This document shows, one piece after another, positions 1 to 5,712 of a stretch of 7,502 nucleotides of DNA. The first letter of the stretch is position 1. Each line of letters starts with the position of its first letter. The notes below the pieces were generated by a model that saw only the letters and a program-made list of their open reading frames with translations, did no database searches and was not told the origin of the DNA. The stretch is from NCBI GenBank assembly GCA_007123785.1, contig SLGL01000140.1, forward strand, positions 1 through 7,502, given 5' to 3'. The stretch is from Balneolaceae bacterium. Lineage in GTDB: Bacteria; Bacteroidota; Rhodothermia; Balneolales; Balneolaceae. A program made the position numbers and the translations under genes.

Positions 1-1197
1 CCCTACGAGATATAAACTGCCTCCGAGAAAAGCCAACATTACAGGTCCGGCCACTGTCAGGTGAAAATGACCCGGCACCCAGGCTGTATTGTGAACAACC
101 GTATTCATCTGATACGAAGCGTTAATAATGCACCCGATACCGCCAAAAATGAAGATTACGAGACCCAAAATCAGGTATGGGAAAAACCAGTTCTCTTTTT
201 TGAAATAGGGTAATTTCCACATCCAGCCAAACAATCCTTTACCACCCTGGTTTCTTCCGGCATGTTCGAGCGAAGCAGCCAGTGTAAATGCGGTAATTAA
301 GCTGGGTAAAGCCACTGCAAACGTAAATATTCCGTGCAACAGCTTCCATTGTGCACCGATGGCGGGATCCATATACTGGTGATGTGTTCCCACCGGAATG
401 GAAAACAGAATAAACATCATAAAAACCAGTCTTCCAGCCATATCGGAATAGAGCTTGCCGCCTGCCATTTTTGGCATGAAAACGTAATACATCACATATG
501 CTGGTAACAGCCAAAAATAGACCAGCGGATGGCCAAAGAACCAGAAAAGTGTCCTTGCAAGCATCACATTGATCTCATCTACAAGTCCAAGCGACCAGGG
601 AAGCAGCATAAACAGAATCTCTACTGCAACTGCGAGTGTTGCGATAAACCAGATAATAAATGTGGTAAAAATCCCCACCACAGAGAGCGGTGTTTTCTTG
701 CCTTCATTCTCTTTTCGCCACTCCAGGTACATCGGCACCCAGTTATAGAAAGCAATCCATGATCCCACCACCAGCAACACAAGGCCGATGTAAAAGAGAG
801 GGTGAGCTTTTAGCGGCGGATAAAAAGTATAGAGAACCGTTGCCTCACCCATCAAAATAACCACGGCCGCCAGAACCGATCCCACAAGCATCAAAATACC
901 CGAAATCCATGCTATTTTACTGTTCAGGTTCTTTTTAAGTGCATAAGGAACCAGGGCATTGCCAAAAGCCACTGCAAAAAACGTGGTAAAGACAATTGCG
1001 TTCAGAACTCCGTGAAAGGTCAGCCCTTTGTAATAATCCCCCCCGACAAAAGGGTCACTCTGGATAATTCCAGCTCTGAAAAGTGTTTGCATCAAACCTC
1101 CATACACCCCAATAAACAGAAGAACCATCGGAATGATAATGAGAACAGCATTCAGATTTTTGGCAGATTTTGTAAACCGAAAAAAATCAGTATTCAT
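1..1197 (-). CDS. cbaA: ba3-type (B-family) cytochrome c oxidase subunit I, C-terminus beyond window
   Basis: This is the catalytic subunit of a haem-copper terminal oxidase in the cytoplasmic membrane, which reduces O2 to water while pumping protons. Reading the minus strand from ATG at 1197 gives 399 residues without a stop, up to the left edge. Family members are around 560 residues, so roughly the last third is outside. All expected ligands present in this part are visible: H62 in LTFHGVLNA (low-spin haem), H223 and Y227 in FGHPLVYFW (CuB and cross-linked Tyr), H272-H273 in GTHHQYMDP (CuB), and H377/H379 in WVPGHFHL (high-spin and low-spin haem). The HPxVY spacing and the AASLEHAGR and GGKGLFGW stretches are the Thermus ba3 type rather than the aa3 (A) type. 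It starts 2 bases after the subunit II stop and has its own strong ribosome binding site. Assignment as B-type is from remembered family motifs; I am confident of it. Confidence 0.96.
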   Translation of the reverse strand, partial: MNTDFFRFTKSAKNLNAVLIIIPMVLLFIGVYGGLMQTLFRAGIIQSDPFVGGDYYKGLTFHGVLNAIVFTTFFAVAFGNALVPYALKKNLNSKIAWISGILMLVGSVLAAVVILMGEATVLYTFYPPLKAHPLFYIGLVLLVVGSWIAFYNWVPMYLEWRKENEGKKTPLSVVGIFTTFIIWFIATLAVAVEILFMLLPWSLGLVDEINVMLARTLFWFFGHPLVYFWLLPAYVMYYVFMPKMAGGKLYSDMAGRLVFMMFILFSIPVGTHHQYMDPAIGAQWKLLHGIFTFAVALPSLITAFTLAASLEHAGRNQGGKGLFGWMWKLPYFKKENWFFPYLILGLVIFIFGGIGCIINASYQMNTVVHNTAWVPGHFHLTVAGPVMLAFLGGSLYLVG

Positions 1198-1199
1198 AT

Positions 1200-1673
1200 T
1201 CAGATTTCCTCCTCGGTTTCCGGTTCATCCAGCCCTTCTTCGATGATAAATCGTCCAGCCATCGTATGATGAGCAGCACCGCAAAATTCATGGCAGGCAA
1301 ACATATATTCACCCGGCCTTTCGAATCTTACTCGAATGTAATTTATTGCACCGGGTACGGCCATAAGGTTCACATTATGCTGCTCAATCTTAAAACCGTG
1401 AATAATATCCTGTGATGTTACATACAGATCCACAGTAGAGCCAACGGGTAGCCTAACGGTTGATGGCTGAAATGCCCACATCCGGGCAACCATCTGTAGT
1501 TCATAGGTGTCCGGCGCTGTTTGAAATAATGTATCGGTTGTAAATGGGTCCATATCGGTTATGCAGGTTGGCACATCAATATCTTTGGCTACAGCTGCGT
1601 ACATTATGGCCCCAAAGAATATCACAAGCAGCAGTCCGCTTAGTCCGAGAGCTAATTTTTCTGATTTATCCAT
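1200..1673 (-). CDS. cbaB: ba3-type cytochrome c oxidase subunit II (CuA subunit)
   Basis: This 157-residue protein accepts electrons from cytochrome c through a binuclear CuA centre on the periplasmic side and passes them to subunit I. One N-terminal membrane helix (about residues 8-28) is followed by a cupredoxin domain. The CuA ligands are all present: H92 in DIIHGF, then C127, E129, C131, H135 and M138 in CHEFCGAAHHTM. The short length and single helix match the Thermus ba3 subunit II; aa3 subunit II normally has two helices and is much longer. The last residues are strongly acidic (EEGLDEPETEEEI), and their codons also hold the subunit I ribosome binding site. The start lies 1 base after the stop of the small upstream subunit, so translation of the three genes is probably coupled. 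There is no C-terminal cytochrome c domain. Confidence 0.95.
   Translation of the reverse strand: MDKSEKLALGLSGLLLVIFFGAIMYAAVAKDIDVPTCITDMDPFTTDTLFQTAPDTYELQMVARMWAFQPSTVRLPVGSTVDLYVTSQDIIHGFKIEQHNVNLMAVPGAINYIRVRFERPGEYMFACHEFCGAAHHTMAGRFIIEEGLDEPETEEEI
1207..1213 (-). promoter_or_regulatory. Shine-Dalgarno site for oxidase subunit I
   Basis: The minus strand reads AGGAGGA here, 9 bases before the subunit I ATG. It lies inside the last codons of subunit II, where it encodes part of the acidic Glu-rich tail. It is the only textbook Shine-Dalgarno sequence I see at any start in this window, and it fixes the subunit I start. Confidence 0.75.
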
Positions 1674-1674
1674 T

Positions 1675-1809
1675 TCAGCCCCTGCTTAACAGTTCGAAGT
1701 ACATTGCAAACCAAATTACCAAAAAGAGAATCATCAGCAGTATAAAAAAAGCGATTGCCCCTTTTGGAAAGAACTCCTCTGATTCATTACTGGATTCGTT
1801 ATTCCCCAT
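1675..1809 (-). CDS. cbaD: small single-helix subunit of ba3 oxidase (subunit IIa / CbaD-like)
   Basis: A 44-codon gene (ATG at 1809, TGA ending at 1675) sits 1 base ahead of subunit II. The product has a polar acidic N-terminus (MGNNESSNESEEFF), a PKGAIA turn, one hydrophobic helix at about residues 17-39, and a C-terminal LLSRG. The PKGA-helix-RG layout closely resembles the 34-residue subunit IIa of the Thermus ba3 oxidase as I remember it, and the gene order IIa-II-I is the same. In Thermus this helix occupies the position of the second helix missing from the short subunit II. The gene is short enough to be missed by automatic callers. No Shine-Dalgarno sequence precedes the ATG. The assignment rests on position, length, topology and the PKGA motif, not on an alignment. 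Confidence 0.85.
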   Translation of the reverse strand: MGNNESSNESEEFFPKGAIAFFILLMILFLVIWFAMYFELLSRG

Positions 1810-2167
1810 AGTTAGTTACATTTTGGTTATGATTGATGAATTATTAAAGATAAAGATAAAAGATAATCTTATACGAATAGATTCTATGATATTTCCAGAA
1901 TTAAAGTTTAAGTATTCTTTTATTTAATCAATTGAGGCAATTTACTGCAAATAATATGAGAAAGTAAAAAGACAATCTTGTCCAAAAAGAAAAAAGATGC
2001 AATATTCATCAATTCACCAACTAACTCATTCCAAAATGACGGAGGAGGGTATGACGGGGGGCTGGAGACGGAGGACGGGGACTATTGATCTCAGACTTCA
2101 AACTTCAGATTACAGACTACAGATTTTAGATCTGAAATCAGCAGTCGTCTTCAGGCAGTCGTTAAAT
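1810..2167. other. intergenic spacer: AT-rich leader of the oxidase operon plus heptad repeat
   Basis: This 358-bp gap separates the DUF4097 gene (ending at 2168) from the oxidase operon (starting at 1809), both on the minus strand. The half next to the oxidase (about 1810-2040) is very AT-rich and is where the operon promoter and leader should lie. I cannot identify a convincing -10/-35 pair or a Bacteroidota-type TAnnTTTG box. The half next to the DUF4097 gene has a purine-rich tract running into a degenerate 7-bp tandem repeat, listed separately. An open frame across 1997-2215 on the plus strand merely translates that repeat and is not a gene. I see no clear Rho-independent terminator after the DUF4097 stop. 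Confidence 0.6.
2064..2126. repeat. degenerate 7-bp tandem repeat (about 9 heptads in phase)
   Basis: From 2092 to 2126 five heptamers run head to tail: CAGACTT, CAAACTT, CAGATTA, CAGACTA, CAGATTT. The consensus is CAGAYTW. Kept in the same 7-base phase, the preceding bases read GGAGACG, GAGGACG, GGGACTA, TTGATCT (2064-2091), so the period appears to extend leftwards with a shift to a purine-rich unit. It lies in non-coding DNA downstream of the DUF4097 gene. The period and the first five units are read directly. Extension into the G-rich part is weaker, because those units share only the register and a GA core. Confidence 0.6.
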
Positions 2168-3097
2168 TTAATGGTAATCAAGTCTTACCGAACCGCCGGA
2201 TGTGGTTGCCGATAGCATCGGGCCACCGTTTCCCACTTTCCCATTAACCCGGTTTCTCTCCATTTCTCCTGAAAAATTTTGCAGGCTTACTTCCACTCGT
2301 TGCCCACTCAGATTAAGGTCAAAATGGTCACTTTCAGGTAGTTCAATACGGATGTTTCCGCCGCTTGTCTGAAGTTCGATATCGTCAAGAAAGGTAGTGA
2401 ATGAACCGCGTATACCGCCGCCGCTGGTCCGGGCTGAAATTTTTGCGGAGATATTTTCCAGGCGAATACTGCCGCCGGATGTTCGAAGTTCAGCTTCACC
2501 ATAAAGGTCCCTTGCCCTCACCGAACCTCCGCTGGTTCTTGCAATGATATTGCCGGACGCCTCTTCTATGGTAATGCTTCCACCCGATGTACGAAGATTT
2601 ATGTCACCCTCTACTTTTTTTGCAGTAACACTGCCACCGCTTGTGGATAGATCAAGCCCGTTAAGAAGGTTTTCGGCAGAAACACTTCCCCCGCTCGTAC
2701 GGCCTTCAACCTCTGCGTTTTGCGGTGCAAACACCTTAAAACTGATGGAAATGTTCCTGCCTCCTCTGAATACTCCTGATCGTTTTCTCTGAGCTTCTGC
2801 AATTACCCGGTCACCATCTTTTTCAATTGTAATATCAAAATCCGAAAGATCGGTATCGGACGGGGTGATGTAACTGCGCCCTCGCCTTACAAACATCTCT
2901 ACTTTCACTTCGTTCTCGGTGTGGCCAATTACATTTACCGAACCGCCCGATGTAGTCACCTGAACAGATGGGGAAGAACTTGTACTGAATGTATCAACCC
3001 GATATGCCCGATCTGAGGGTTGAGCTTCAGCTATGCTGAATATACCGAACAGCAGAATGAGAAGAGCTATTATCTTTTCAAATATTTTTCCAGCCAT
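2168..3097 (-). CDS. secreted DUF4097-family beta-repeat protein
   Basis: This 309-residue protein of unknown biochemical role is exported. Residues 1-25 form a classical signal peptide (basic start, LLILLFGIF core, likely cleavage after AEA). The mature part belongs by appearance to the DUF4097 / adhesin-like beta-strand-repeat proteins. TSGG occurs nine times, with its Thr at 49, 134, 152, 170, 188, 206, 224, 244 and 299. Between 134 and 224 the period is exactly 18 residues, each unit reading TSGGS followed by alternating hydrophobic positions, as expected for one turn of a right-handed beta-solenoid. Residues 60-130 are a less repetitive strand-rich lead-in. The gene stands alone, with over 300 bp of spacer on each side. 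Some DUF4097 proteins are linked to anti-sigma factor or stress-envelope loci; no such neighbour is visible here. No Shine-Dalgarno sequence precedes the ATG, but the signal peptide supports this start. Confidence 0.88.
   Translation of the reverse strand: MAGKIFEKIIALLILLFGIFSIAEAQPSDRAYRVDTFSTSSSPSVQVTTSGGSVNVIGHTENEVKVEMFVRRGRSYITPSDTDLSDFDITIEKDGDRVIAEAQRKRSGVFRGGRNISISFKVFAPQNAEVEGRTSGGSVSAENLLNGLDLSTSGGSVTAKKVEGDINLRTSGGSITIEEASGNIIARTSGGSVRARDLYGEAELRTSGGSIRLENISAKISARTSGGGIRGSFTTFLDDIELQTSGGNIRIELPESDHFDLNLSGQRVEVSLQNFSGEMERNRVNGKVGNGGPMLSATTSGGSVRLDYH
2369..2698 (-). repeat. 54-bp coding repeat array in the DUF4097 gene
   Basis: Five units of exactly 54 bp, then one of about 60 bp, encode residues 134-243. 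Each begins with codons for T-S-G-G. The units are diverged at DNA level (synonymous codons differ), so this is an old protein repeat and not a recent tandem duplication. Confidence 0.75.
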
Positions 3098-3564
3098 AGC
3101 AGTAAAAGATTACGTTAAAAAATTTCTTCCTGGCAAAAACGATCCGGCACTCTTGCTTGTTTTCGGCCTTCACTTATTAATCCCTACGAAAGTTTATAAG
3201 ACGGGTTTCATCATATAACGAAAATCCACTCAATTCAGTGTTATCTTCATGACAAAAAGAGAAGAGTTCCCTATTATTGAACCACACCTGTCTAAAACTT
3301 TTTTCAGATTTGAAAGATATGGGCTATAGCAGGCTTTCAGACTGCACAGGCGGATTTGCCTTTATACCAGTTGCGGTGCCCAGGCTACGTTTTGACAGAC
3401 TATTCAGCCTGATAGAACCCCGGCTCAATCAAACAGGGGATTGGATTTTGAATACCGTTTAAAATGAGGCCATAGATTTGAAAAAATAAAGTTTTTTTCA
3501 ACTTGAGAAACGTTTTGGACTGCTATGTTATTAACACTTATTCATCTCATTACAACCTATCTGT
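3098..3564. other. divergent intergenic spacer with one doubtful small ORF
   Basis: This 467-bp gap must contain the promoters of the DUF4097 gene (leftward) and of proline dehydrogenase (rightward). A perfect AT hairpin lies at 3478-3501. Between them, a plus-strand frame is open from TTG at 3277 (or ATG at 3319) to TAA at 3462, at most 61 codons. Its translation from about residue 15 (GYSRLSDCTGGFAFIPVAVP, then a DRLFSLIEPRLNQTGDW stretch) looks more protein-like than random, but I do not recognise it, it has no ribosome binding site, and it may be a gene relic or chance. The minus strand of the same segment is open only in short pieces. No tRNA or other RNA gene was recognised. Confidence 0.45.
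3478..3501. repeat. perfect 9-bp inverted repeat upstream of proline dehydrogenase
   Basis: TTGAAAAAA at 3478-3486 and TTTTTTCAA at 3493-3501 are exact reverse complements separated by TAAAGT. The repeat lies 64 bases before the proline dehydrogenase ATG. It could be an operator or a weak hairpin in the leader. The arms are mostly A/T, so chance is possible in this AT-rich stretch. Confidence 0.5.
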
Positions 3565-4416
3565 ATGAAACTACCATTTGCATTTGCGAGACGATTCGTG
3601 GCCGGGGAAACGTTTCAGGAGACCATCCCAAAAATTATAACCTTTAATAAAAAAGGAATTCGTGTTACTCTGGATCTGCTGGGTGAAAACGTAAAAGACA
3701 AAACCACAGCCGATAAAACTGTGGATGTATACACCGGTCTGCTGGAAGATATTCACACCGCTAATCTGACAAGTACCATCTCCATCAAACTGACCATGAT
3801 GGGCCTGGATATTGACGAAGATTACTGCAAAGAAAACCTGTTCCGGCTCCTCGACAAAGCGAAGGAACTGGATTCATTCGTGCGGATCGACATGGAAGGC
3901 TCCGATTACACACAACGCACGATCGATATCTTTAAAGAAGCGTTCAGCGAATATGAAAAACATGTGGGCATCGTGATTCAGGCCTACCTGCACCGTTCCA
4001 GAAAAGATATTGAAGAGCTTGCCGGCCTGGGTGCCGACATCCGCCTCTGCAAAGGTGCCTACAAAGAGTCCAAACGAATCGCTCTGCAAAATATGACGGA
4101 TATTCGCGAAGCGTTCAGGGATTATGCGAAAATTTTATTGGATCAAACTACCTTTCCGCGGATGGCCACACACGATGATGAATTGATCGAATGGGTCAAA
4201 CAATACACTTCAGAAAATAACATCCCGAAGAAGCAGTTTGAATTCCAGATGCTATACGGCCTTCGTGAAGAAACAATGGAACAGTTTGCCCGGCAGGGTT
4301 ACAACGCCCGCGTCTATGTACCCTACGGCACCATGTGGTTCCCCTACTTCAAACGCCGCCTGATGGAACGCAAAGAGAATATCTGGTTTGTGCTGAGTAC
4401 GATGGTGAAGAAGTGA
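3565..4416 (+). CDS. proline dehydrogenase (monofunctional, FAD-dependent)
   Basis: The product oxidises L-proline to delta-1-pyrroline-5-carboxylate and delivers the electrons through FAD to the membrane quinone pool. It is 283 residues, close to the roughly 300 of the Thermus/Deinococcus single-domain enzymes and lacking any P5C dehydrogenase domain. Motifs in order along the beta/alpha barrel are SIKLT (73-77), RIDMEGSDYT (107-116), QAYLHRS (139-145), RLCKGAYKE (160-168), ATHD (201-204), FQMLYG (227-232), RVYVPYG (249-255) and RRLMER (264-269). The last contains the paired arginines that hold the proline carboxylate in the family. The N-terminal LPFAFARRFVAGET is typical of the group and supports the ATG at 3565; an in-frame TAA lies 11 codons upstream. 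No Shine-Dalgarno sequence is seen. The P5C dehydrogenase partner is not in this window. Confidence 0.95.
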   Translation: MKLPFAFARRFVAGETFQETIPKIITFNKKGIRVTLDLLGENVKDKTTADKTVDVYTGLLEDIHTANLTSTISIKLTMMGLDIDEDYCKENLFRLLDKAKELDSFVRIDMEGSDYTQRTIDIFKEAFSEYEKHVGIVIQAYLHRSRKDIEELAGLGADIRLCKGAYKESKRIALQNMTDIREAFRDYAKILLDQTTFPRMATHDDELIEWVKQYTSENNIPKKQFEFQMLYGLREETMEQFARQGYNARVYVPYGTMWFPYFKRRLMERKENIWFVLSTMVKK

Positions 4417-4426
4417 GGGGGCATGA

Positions 4427-4747
4427 AATAATCATTTCCCCAGGCAGTATATTGCCAAAAACCGACTGAATATCATCACCAAAAAGAACATTGTGGACGC
4501 CCCCGACCTGGTGGTGGAAATTCTCTCCGAGCACACCGAAACAATCGACCGGCAAAAGAAGTTGGCTTTGTATGAGAAGCACAGCGTGAAAGAGTACTGG
4601 ATTGCGGATCCCGCTGAAAAAGTGATCGAACAATTTTTACTGAAAAAAGAAAAACTGCAATTGCATACAAAAGCCAGGAATGATGAAAAACTTTCAGCTA
4701 TCCTTATGAATGATTTTTCATTTCCGGTAAATCAGATTTTTGGGTAA
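4427..4747 (+). pseudogene. 5'-truncated Uma2/DUF820 family endonuclease remnant
   Basis: The frame opens just after a TGA at 4424-4426 and ends at TAA 4745-4747, giving at most 106 residues. The translation has the C-terminal half of Uma2 proteins: RLNIITKKNI, then APDLVVEILS, DRQKKLALYEKHSVKEYWI and ADPAEKVIEQF. These include the Asp and Glu of the PDLVVE core and the K and Y of the following helix, which belong to the PD-(D/E)XK-like active site. Complete Uma2 proteins are about 180-200 residues, and the N-terminal region is missing here. Homology begins upstream of the only plausible start (GTG at 4493), so the gene is a relic. It abuts the proline dehydrogenase stop (4416), suggesting a deletion or insertion brought the truncated end there. 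A shortened product from GTG 4493 (84 residues) cannot be excluded. Confidence 0.8.
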
Positions 4748-4763
4748 ATGGTTTTGAAGATGC

Positions 4764-4785
4764 CGGCCCGGGACCTTACGGGCCG
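4764..4785. terminator. GC-rich hairpin between convergent ends
   Basis: CGGCCCG (4764-4770) and CGGGCCG (4779-4785) pair perfectly around the 8-base loop GGACCTTA. It lies between the end of the Uma2 relic (plus) and the end of the ERCC4 nuclease gene (minus), where a shared transcription stop is expected. No T-run follows on either strand, so it is a hairpin in a terminator position and not a proven intrinsic terminator. Confidence 0.35.
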
Positions 4786-4807
4786 ATGTGAAAGGATAAT
4801 TATTTGT

Positions 4808-4828
4808 GAGAAAGGCGGGCTAACCGCC
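4808..4828 (-). terminator. possible Rho-independent terminator of the ERCC4 nuclease gene
   Basis: Read on the minus strand, GGCGG and CCGCC (4828-4824 and 4818-4814) pair around TTAGC and are followed by TTTCTC. The stem overlaps the nuclease stop codon (TAG at 4822-4820). The 5-bp stem and interrupted T-run make this weak. Confidence 0.35.
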
Positions 4829-5476
4829 CCGTTGTGAATGGATGACTTCCCATATCTTTTCTGCAGTTACGTTACCGATTCCGCCTACCTTTTTAAATTC
4901 TGAAGGATCGGCAGAAAAAATGGCTTTTAACGAACCGAATGTTTTTAACAGTAATTTTGCTCTTTTGGGACCGATCCCGGGAAACCCTTGCAGAATAAAG
5001 AGTTGTTGTTGATGAATATTTGTTCTTTTGGCGGGAGCCGGACGGGGAAATGGATGTTTTTCAGTCCGCCTGGTGGATGTACATTGGCCGGCGGCAGCTA
5101 CAATCAGCCAGGCCGTTTCTTTTGGCGACATGGACCGTAAAACCGGGAGATTAAATTTGAGAGACAGGCAGATCAGCGCGCCCTGCAAGGCTTCCCTTTT
5201 CATCCCGATGGCTTTTATGTCTCCGGAGGTCCCTTCAAGGATCATTGTTGCAACCTTTTTGGCATTAGCGAGGCGTACAGCCTGCCGGAATAGCCGTCCG
5301 TCTTTGATAGACAGTACGAAATCTGTAAACGTTTTTCGTTCAATAAGTAAAATATTATCAATAAGAAAATCCCCGGTTTTCAAGGTTGCTGTTTCCAGCT
5401 CTACTCTTGGATGGCTACGCAAAGCTGTCACCAACTGCCGGTTCATCGCCTCACGATAGTCCATAAGGATAGTCAT
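4820..5476 (-). CDS. ERCC4 (XPF/Mus81-type) nuclease domain protein with helix-hairpin-helix tail
   Basis: This 218-residue protein is predicted to cut branched or flapped DNA. The N-terminal nuclease core shows the family residues in order: D6-x-R8-E9 (in MDYREA), G35-D36 (KTGDF), and the E46-R47-K48 signature in LLIERKTFTDF, with D52 following. After a linker (about 131-155, rich in Arg, Pro and Lys) a C-terminal helix-hairpin-helix region spans about 161-212, with GFPGIGP and VGGIGNVTAEKI as the two hairpins; such pairs bind the DNA backbone. There is no helicase domain, so it resembles the nuclease half of archaeal Hef and small stand-alone bacterial ERCC4 proteins. The ATG at 5476 places the DYRE motif close to the N-terminus, as usual; a second ATG (codon 5, at 5464) would leave too little before it. 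No Shine-Dalgarno sequence. Its native substrate and partners are unknown from this context. Confidence 0.9.
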   Translation of the reverse strand: MTILMDYREAMNRQLVTALRSHPRVELETATLKTGDFLIDNILLIERKTFTDFVLSIKDGRLFRQAVRLANAKKVATMILEGTSGDIKAIGMKREALQGALICLSLKFNLPVLRSMSPKETAWLIVAAAGQCTSTRRTEKHPFPRPAPAKRTNIHQQQLFILQGFPGIGPKRAKLLLKTFGSLKAIFSADPSEFKKVGGIGNVTAEKIWEVIHSQRGG

Positions 5477-5527
5477 GATTTTCGTTTTTTATATGTTTCA
5501 TACCGTTCGGTCTGTATATATCTATAT

Positions 5528-5543
5528 GGAGGCTTTGCAAAAC
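5528..5543 (+). repeat. left terminal inverted repeat of the foldback element
   Basis: GGAGGCTTTGCAAAAC, an exact reverse complement of 5642-5657. The inner TTTGCAAAAC is itself partly palindromic, which is common in transposase-bound ends. Confidence 0.8.
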
Positions 5544-5641
5544 TCGTCTGACGAATTGACTCAGGAAAAACATGTTGCCTTTTGCATTCGTCAGACCACA
5601 TAAAGTGTTCAGACGAGGCCCTGAAATCGTCTGACGAGTGG

Positions 5642-5657
5642 GTTTTGCAAAGCCTCC
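5642..5657 (-). repeat. right terminal inverted repeat of the foldback element
   Basis: GTTTTGCAAAGCCTCC on the plus strand, an exact reverse complement of 5528-5543, followed by TATAT. Confidence 0.8.
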
Positions 5658-5712
5658 TATATATGTATGAACCATTTTTTGGGAATTCCTTACACCGGTT
5701 AATGAATTTTTT

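Larger units (their letters stand above)
5528..5657. mobile_element. MITE-like foldback element, 130 bp, with 16-bp perfect terminal inverted repeats
   Basis: GGAGGCTTTGCAAAAC (5528-5543) and its exact reverse complement (5642-5657) bound the element. Just inside each end is TCGTCTGACGA (5544-5554 and 5627-5637), itself almost palindromic, so the ends pair over about 26 bp with one mismatch and a 4-base bulge (GTGG at 5638-5641). An inner pair, TCGTCAGA (5588-5595) and TCAGACGA (5609-5616), nests within. TATAT flanks both sides (5523-5527 and 5658-5662) and could be a target duplication, although the region is TA-rich. The element encodes nothing and sits about 50 bp upstream of the nuclease start. 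I infer a non-autonomous transposon relying on a transposase elsewhere. A structured regulatory RNA is the main alternative. Confidence 0.75.

Noticed and set aside
529..762. Plus-strand frame of 77 codons opposite oxidase subunit I
   Set aside because: Cys- and Lys-rich product is an antisense artefact of the membrane-protein codons; the minus strand has all haem and copper ligands.
2064..2126. CRISPR-like array
   Set aside because: The units are 7 bp and contiguous with no spacers.
1997..2215. 72-codon plus-strand frame
   Set aside because: Its sequence is the translation of the heptad repeat (LQTSDYRLQ pattern) and it overlaps the end of the DUF4097 gene.
3381..3411. CAGGCT ... AGCCTG inverted repeat
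   Set aside because: Six-base arms with a 19-base loop and no supporting structure.
5502..5511. ACCG-TT-CGGT dyad before the nuclease gene
   Set aside because: Arms of only 4 bp; expected by chance.
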